Assembly: GCF_004011695.2 (NCBI RefSeq)
Contig: NC_082406.1
Location: 2,666,001 to 2,730,000 of the forward strand
Source of the DNA: Ascochyta rabiei
Lineage: Eukaryota > Ascomycota > Dothideomycetes > Pleosporales > Didymellaceae
Reading direction: 5' to 3'
DNA: 64,000 bases
Under the pieces are notes generated by a model. The model did no database searches, was not told where the DNA came from, and worked only from the letters and a program-made list of their open reading frames with translations. Within the stretch, counting starts at the first letter, position 1, and every line of letters begins with the position of its first letter. Below, one piece after another: positions 57,701 through 64,000 of this stretch. Made by a program: the position numbers and the translations under genes.

Positions 57701-59377
57701 TTACATGTTGTCGGTCAGCGAGACCGCCCCAAACGATGGTCCCGAAGGAAGGCGAGCCAGTATACCAAAGCCATAGCTCTGGACCAAGATATGGAGGTAC
57801 TTTGCTAGTTTCCTCAGCCGCTTCACCTTGCGGCGAGCCGTCTTGAAATCTTCTGTCCCAGGCTGTACATCTGGCATGATTCTGTAGAGCAGTTCATTCG
57901 TCAGGCTGGCGTCCAGAGCTAAGACAGGATTTCCTGCATTTGGTCTTCCGGATACACCAACTGTACAAAGGGTGTCCATATTCATATAACTACTGTGACG
58001 ATCGTGTCTTTGTACATCCTCACAAAGGTTAATGGTGTGATATCGCCTCAGGAGAACGCTCAATGCTTCTGACTTTTCCAGACGGCAGATCTCAGTGTAT
58101 GTTTCTGCAGCATTCCATCCAGAGTTACCTGGGACTCTAAAAACACTTGGGACATATCTTGCTAGCCGGAGTTGATTCTTGAAATCGTCAATGGTATGCC
58201 AGCTGCCGATAGTCAGGTATAGGGAGTGAAGCAGGATCGAGGATCTTTTTTCTAGCTCGCGAATCTCAGGATGCTCCAGATGTCTCGTTAAACTCTCTGT
58301 GCTATCTTGCGAGACGAATCCCAATTTCTGTTTCTCTGTGTATAACATACCATGGTATATTAAAATAGCCTTGGCTTTGCTGTCTTCGGTTCGTTTTCTC
58401 TTTACAGACGGTGTTTTCGTCGCATAGCTGTCCGCATTCTGCCACACTTCAGATGAATGGAAGACGGGCCTTCTATGAAGACTATCATGGCCCACTTTGG
58501 GTACTTTATCGAACTCAACACCTGATCTTGCACACAGTACAAGATCTTGGGAGCTCATTGTCATGCTAAGCTCGCTCAAATCGCCTGAATGATAGCTTTC
58601 AGAAAAGACGTTTTTTTTCAGTTTCGACAGAGGATTCGTCTGGGAGTCCCTGTGACTCTGGAACAAGACCTCCTTCTGTAAATAGCCTTTGGGGAAATTC
58701 ATCGAATGCACGGACAAACGAATCGCTTGAGAACGTGTCTATGCCCTTTTGCTCTTGCCACATAGCTAAGCCAGTCATTTCAGGTTGCTCAATCGGGTGT
58801 TTTGTCACTATACTGGAGATTCGAACCACCGATTTTACAACATCGTCTTCGCTCAACCTGGATTGTGAGCTTTCTAAGACTGCATCTATAACTTGCAGCA
58901 CTTCCAAAACAGTACAACGAGTATCTGCAGTTGTTTTCTGCTGACATTCACAATCAAGCCATATAGCTCCGATTACGGCACTAAGTGCATTGTCGAGCAC
59001 TGTTTCAGACGCAGCCTGATGCTGTTGTCGGGCACTTCGTGTGATGAAAGGTTCGAATCCTAGAGCCCTACACGCTGATGCTCGACCTTTTTTTGTCTTC
59101 GACCAGTGACTTTGGCAATTCAAATCGTCTGTTGTTGTCTTTAGCAGCCGCGGTAGCCATCTAGCGCGAACTTACGTAGTGTCCGTCGACTCTCCACAAT
59201 GGCATTATAAGTTTCTACCATTGATATCGCTGAGACTCCATAGTGCGCTAGGCCCCGGTTTCCGTCATCGATTACTGAATCGTCTCTATGAGCCGATCTG
59301 AGAGCCAATTTGACAAGTTCTTTGTCCCCGAAAGTGTATCTGATCTGGTGCTGGACAAAGTCTGACATTCTGTCCAA
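57701..59377 (-). CDS. RNase III-domain-like protein with a frame change, probably degenerate
   Basis: Exon 1 is 59377-59176; a 47-bp intron is followed by a frame from 59128. It reads IRYTFGDKELVKLALRSA, DDGNRGLAHYGVSAISM, then RASACRALGFEPFITRSA and LDNALSAVIGAIWLDCE, the start and end of an RNase III fold. Active enzymes have an E..xLEFLGDA signature at the second motif; here the acidic residues are absent, so catalysis is unlikely. That frame stops at 58599, while the next (to 57701) is open from before 58717 and continues with SELSMTMSSQDLVLCARSGV and a 240-residue tail. An 8-base A run (T run at 58611-58618) lies in the overlap: a single-base indel, or a missed intron, links the two. 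The C-terminal tail is of unknown function. Confidence 0.6.
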
Positions 59378-59740
59378 ATATAAGGATATCTCGCTTCACA
59401 AGGTGCTATCTCGACCCAAAAGCGTAACAAAAAACTTAGTCTGTCGGAGCGATTGATGGGTATCATGGATGGGGGTTTACTAAGTAATTACTTAAGATAC
59501 CCATTGGGTATCATGCTCAGTACTGCATGGCGAATGATGGAGCTGATTACCATGCATGGATGGGTTAGCCACTGCCTATGCAGCTAGACTGGTATCGGAC
59601 AGATCTACGCAATCCGACCCCGCTTTTGTGCGATCAGGTCGGAAGCTGCAGGTCGAACTGCCATTGTTCATCTAGCCTAATATTTATCTCATCCACATCC
59701 GCCCCACAGAGCTTCTTAGCGTCTAACCTAGCTCTAATAA
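59378..59740. other. Intergenic, transition to the repeat block
   Basis: Contains two close copies of a GGGTATCAT motif (59457-59465 and 59506-59514). No gene. Confidence 0.4.
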
Positions 59741-59803
59741 ACTCTAGCAAAGTCACGCTAACTCTAGCAAGGTCTAGCAAAGTCACGCAAACTCTAGCAG
59801 CTA
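59741..59803. repeat. Short tandem repeat at the edge of the RIP block
   Basis: Three or four imperfect units of about 16-20 bp built on CTCTAGCAAAGTCACGC, ending AAACTCTAGCAGCTAATTAG. The last words recur inverted near 63379-63399 (AGTTAGCTGCTAGAGTTT), so the pair may mark the two ends of one element. Confidence 0.6.
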
Positions 59804-59829
59804 ATTAGAGGACGTAGAGGCAGAGTAGG

Positions 59830-62800
59830 GCAAAGCTCTGCAGAGCGTCTAAGAGTTTTTAGTTTAGTAATATATAGGATGTAATTTTGCGTTTATATGG
59901 CGTAAGTAGCAATCTTCTACCCTATAGTTATTACTACTAACACTATTAAATTATATTAGTTTTATGCCTAAATTAGTCCTAAGACCCTAAGATGTTATTT
60001 ATATATAACTTAGAAAACCTAGCTATATATCCTTAGCTGTTACTGCACATTAAGATACTACCTATAAGCCTACTCTCTAACACACTAACTAATATATTTT
60101 TGCCTTAGTATAGCCCTACTAGTAAGTTTATGTTATTGCTAACCCTATAACTTTACAATTCTACTAAACTTACGCCTTAGGACAGCTCTAATTCTTTATT
60201 AGATAGTAATAATAGAGCTAATGCTAGTATACTAAGACAATGTAGATATATTAGAATAAAGACAAAGTTTAAAAGGATTCTTTAGACGCTACAAAGCGTT
60301 AGCTAGTTATTTAATAACTTTCTTAAGGTCTAGGTTAGTTTAACAGAGTATTAATAGACTATTAAGGTGTGCTATACTAAGTACTAATTATATACCTAGC
60401 AGTATAATATCCTTAATTATATAATTAAACACTTTAGAAAGGAGGATATTCTAGGTAATAACATAAGGTTTATAGACAGCATTAGGTTAGAACTAGAGCA
60501 CCTAATTACAAGAAAGCTTTTTAGCAAATTTAGGTTCCTAGACACTACACCTAATTAAATTAACTACGCTACTACTATTTAGACTATTAAGACTTATACT
60601 CCTTAGTAGTACAGCATATTATAGGTTCTAATAGTAAACTGTTATACCTACTAACCCTTATACGCTGCTGCTAAAGACTATATTATAGTTAATAAATAAT
60701 TAGTCTCTGTTACTAGTATAGTGTACTTCTCTTATATAAGATAAGAATTAGATATAATACTAACTATTATAGATCTGTATCTTTAGGGGTTAGAAGTACT
60801 GCAGTGTATAGTTTAGACGCTATATAGATTAGGGTTATGTTACTTATACTATACTAGACTTAAGTAGATAAAAAAGCTTAAAGAATATGCTAAGGTATGT
60901 TATCTTACTTTCCTAGGCTACACCTGTGTAAGTCTGCTAGAGTTAGAAAGACATACGTAGGCCTGTTTTTATCTAAGAGGCCTATATAAGTCTGCTAGAG
61001 TTTACTAGAGTTTACTTAAGTCTATCTTACTACTAGAGTTTACTAGAGTCTATCTTATATATCTACTAACAGTAGTCTAGTCTATATAACTAAATATTTA
61101 GGCTAAATCTATACTAGAAGCTCCTCTAGGCCTAGGCCTTAAACTAATAAGCTGTTACTGTTTATAATAATATTAACTTTACTAATTATAAGCGCTATAA
61201 GCAGGTTAGCTATACTATAGAGTTTTATTCCTTTACTAATACTGCGTAGGTTATATATAACTAACTACTAGTACGTAGCCTAACCTAGGATATGCACAAC
61301 TAGTCTATACTACTAGAGTTTAATAATATTATTACTAGCCTAGGTCTCTATACTAGTAACAGCTTTACTTATAATATCTTAACAGCCTTTATCTTTAAGG
61401 CTGTCTAGCGCCTACATAGTCCTACTATTCTTAAGGTGTTTAAGGACCACAAGGATATGCTACTATCCTTTCTACTGCAGAGTCTACTACTGCTGTTAAA
61501 GACTTAGTTCTGGCAGTTTGCTAGTATTATAGTAAACAAAGGGACTATTAAAGGGATATACTAGGTCTATAATAGCATCTTCCTTAAATAGCTAGGGCTA
61601 ACTAAAGACAACAACATTATACTAGGAAGTATTTTATAAACTAGCTATTCCTTATATACAGTAACTAGCTTACAGAGTATTATATCTAAAGTATATAAAA
61701 TAAACAACAGTATACTTAGCAGGATTATAACTATTAAGAGTAGATCCTTAGGGTCCCTGCGTAGTTCTATATCTAGATAAATCTGCTGTACACTATTATG
61801 CGCACTTATAGTATAGTAGTAGTAGAGGAGTTAAACATTTATATAGTGTATAGCAATGCTTTGCAATAGAACAGGTTACAGAATAGCAAAGAGAACATAA
61901 AGTACTATCTTATAGAGCCTATTATTACATAGAGATTTACTACCTATATAACTGTGTTGTTCTATAGTGCTATATAATAAGCTAGGCGCCTTAATATTAA
62001 CGTTAACATCTACAGCTAGAAGGAGAACTTCTATGCTGCTATCTAGAAGCTTACAGCTACCTAGTTCCTAGAGTTAGTTAAGGACGTCTAGAACACTGCA
62101 TTTGCTAGATTAACTTAGGTAAAAAATACTACTAATGTTAACTTTATTACTATGTGTTAGTTCCTGTAAGAGACTAAGTTATTCTTAATAGTGTAGCGCG
62201 TAGTAAAGTATAGTAATATTAGCATCTTCTAATATGTAGTTAACCTGCTTATAATTACATTCTTTAGGGCTAGCTAGAGCAACTACAGGCGTAAGATGCT
62301 ATACTATTAGTAGCTGCCCTTACCTGCTAATACAGACGTACTTTAGTATACAATCCTTATATCTAGCTTAGTTAATTAGCGTAGCTTTAGTAACTCTTTT
62401 AAGCCTATTAACTTGTTACTTAAGCACCTTAACTGTGCTTATAAGATAAACCTGTAGAATAATAAGAACTCTACTTATAATATTAAGGTAGTGTTTAAGT
62501 AGACTACCCTTTGTAACACCTACGTTTAGTTAGTGCGTAATTATATTAAGAGATAGTTTAGCAAGTAAGTGTCTATAGCCTATACCTCTCTATCTGTAGT
62601 TAAAGATATATTCCTATTAGTATAGACGTTATACTCTTATAGATAGTCTACTAAATAGAGTAGTAATTAACTTTCTAGGTTACCTATATACGCGTCTCTA
62701 GACATCTGTGCTAAGGGTATACATAAACTAGAAGTATAAGTAGATTAGTTTAACACTATGTATGTCTATTAATCTGCTATTAGAGTTATACCTGTTATTA

Positions 62801-64000
62801 ATAATACTAAGGACACTAGCTTTATTAATATTAATAATATTAGCTTATAGGAGTATGCTATAGTTGTATATAAGGGTTATAATTAGTATAACAACTCTAC
62901 TATTTAGGTTAAGTCTTAGGAGATAGATATAATTAATTTTACGTAGAAGTTAGCATCTTTCTTACTTAGCAGACTAGAGTAAGTCCTCCTTACTGCTAAT
63001 AGCGGACTTAGTGCCTAGTAAGTATAACAGCTTCTAGAGGATTTTAAATAGGACCTAGGTTAGCCTATTAAGCACAACAGGGTCTAGAGGACTTTAGACA
63101 GGACTTAGGTTACTCTTAACTATATCTAGTTTATCTATACTTATAATCCTCTAATAGACACTAGTTATACGCCTATAGGCCCTAAGGACAGTAATAGGTA
63201 TAAGGTTAGATATGCAGGATAGGCTAATAAGGTTAGTTTGTACTATGCACAGGTGTAGGTTATAGTATTAATAGAGGAGTAGGACAGGTCTTATAGGCTA
63301 GGATTACAGGCATAAGTTAGATCTAGAAGTAATGTTTAAGCAGGATAAGGATAGCTGCTGCTAGAGTTTGTAAGAGTTACTAGCGCAAGTGTTAGTTAGC
63401 TGCTAGAGTTTAAGATCTGCGCTAGTACCTCCTACAGACTCTAGTAGCTAACTAACGCTTGCAGCGTAGTAGGACGCCCTACCTTAGCTAAATCTTCCTG
63501 TCCCTGCCTGTACTAAACTGCTATTATTGCCTAAAGCTGTCTAATGTCTTAATAACATGCTTTCCTACATACTATAATCTCACCCTTACTAGGGATTTAA
63601 CTATTTAGAGCTCCTATTGCTACCTTAACACTACAAGCACAGCTAGAAGTTAGGAGTTAAGAAGGCCGCAACTAGGAAGTCTAAGACTAAGGTTACTAGA
63701 TATAATTATTACCTAATAGTAGGTTCTTGTCTAAAGCGTCTATCTCTTTATGCTAACCTAACTTAGAGAATTAAAACCTAGTCTATAGCTACACAGCCTA
63801 AAGCCTATAATAAGCCCTTTTTATCTACTATCTGCGTATTACCTCTACTCCTCTACACGCCTTAACTACTAACGTACCCTACCCTCTAATATTATAGATA
63901 AGAAGTAGTATATAACACTTTATAGAAACTAGGCATAAGTTATTATAGAAGACTAGTTTAATTATTAGACTCTACCCCTCTAAATATAATAGACAATTTC
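59830..64000. repeat. RIP-mutated, TA-rich repeat block (relic of a mobile or multicopy element), runs off the right edge
   Basis: About 4.2 kb in which TA dinucleotides dominate and CA/TG/CG are scarce, stop codons occur in all six frames, and no frame passes 60 codons. That is the hallmark of RIP. If TAG/TAA are taken as former CAG/CAA, a plus-strand protein shadow appears between about 61380 and 62770 (for example FKDHKDMLLSFLLQSLLLLL, QLGLTKDN, ALFYIQINLLYTIMRT, LLLKHLNCAYKINLQNNKNS). I would tentatively compare this with DUF6589-type proteins of fungal repeats, from memory only. Confidence 0.8.

Noticed and set aside
1..64000. CRISPR arrays, operons or bacterial-type features
   Set aside because: The tandem arrays have no unique spacers, and genes have spliceosomal introns; this is eukaryotic DNA.
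59830..64000. Telomere or centromere identity for the TA-rich block
   Set aside because: No telomeric hexamer arrays, and composition with shadow coding is better explained by RIP of a repeat.

Overview
The window looks like nuclear DNA of a filamentous ascomycete, most likely a Dothideomycete (inference). The basis is short (about 45-60 bp) GT..AG introns with CTAAC/CTGAC-like branch sites, the gene families present (HET, Zn2Cys6, CFEM, CYP505, GH28), and repeat-induced point mutation (RIP)-style C-to-T decay in the repeats. I assembled exon structures by hand from splice signals. Reading phase closes across every junction I give for the confident genes.

Layout. 0-16 kb is mostly housekeeping: a partial gene at the left edge, a HIT-family hydrolase, a B-type cyclin divergent from mitochondrial ribosomal protein uL2m, a Zn2Cys6 regulator, a 45-bp minisatellite, and a triple-LIM protein whose 3' end is followed by a RIP-decayed tandem copy. 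17-20.5 kb holds a HET gene with an in-frame stop, a small cysteine-rich candidate secreted protein, and a weak open frame. 21-34 kb is ordinary again: a GPI-type wall protein, a Rieske protein, a second Zn2Cys6 regulator, an Mdm1-type PXA-RGS-PX-nexin protein and the splicing factor Prp46. 36-50.5 kb is an accessory stretch of widely spaced genes facing the environment: a CFEM GPI protein, a P450-reductase fusion (CYP505), a HET relic, a Kelch membrane protein and an endopolygalacturonase.

50.5-64 kb is decayed. A SET/TPR protein is flanked by inverted fragments of one methyltransferase-FAD-oxidoreductase family. Beyond lie a decayed RNase H hybrid-binding-domain relic and an RNase III-like gene with a frame change. 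From about 59.8 kb to the right edge lies a TA-rich block full of stops, typical of a RIP-mutated repeat.

Functional links are loose. Cyclin B, uL2m, Prp46, Mdm1 and LIM are core cell biology. The CFEM protein, polygalacturonase, GPI protein, CYP505 and small secreted candidate fit a plant-associated or saprobic lifestyle (inference). The two HET loci and the oxidoreductase fragments show a gene graveyard toward the right end. I see no coherent new multigene system; the most original leads are the CFEM-like small protein at 19.0-19.5 kb, the inverted oxidoreductase fragments, and the RIP-decayed copy of the LIM 3' end.
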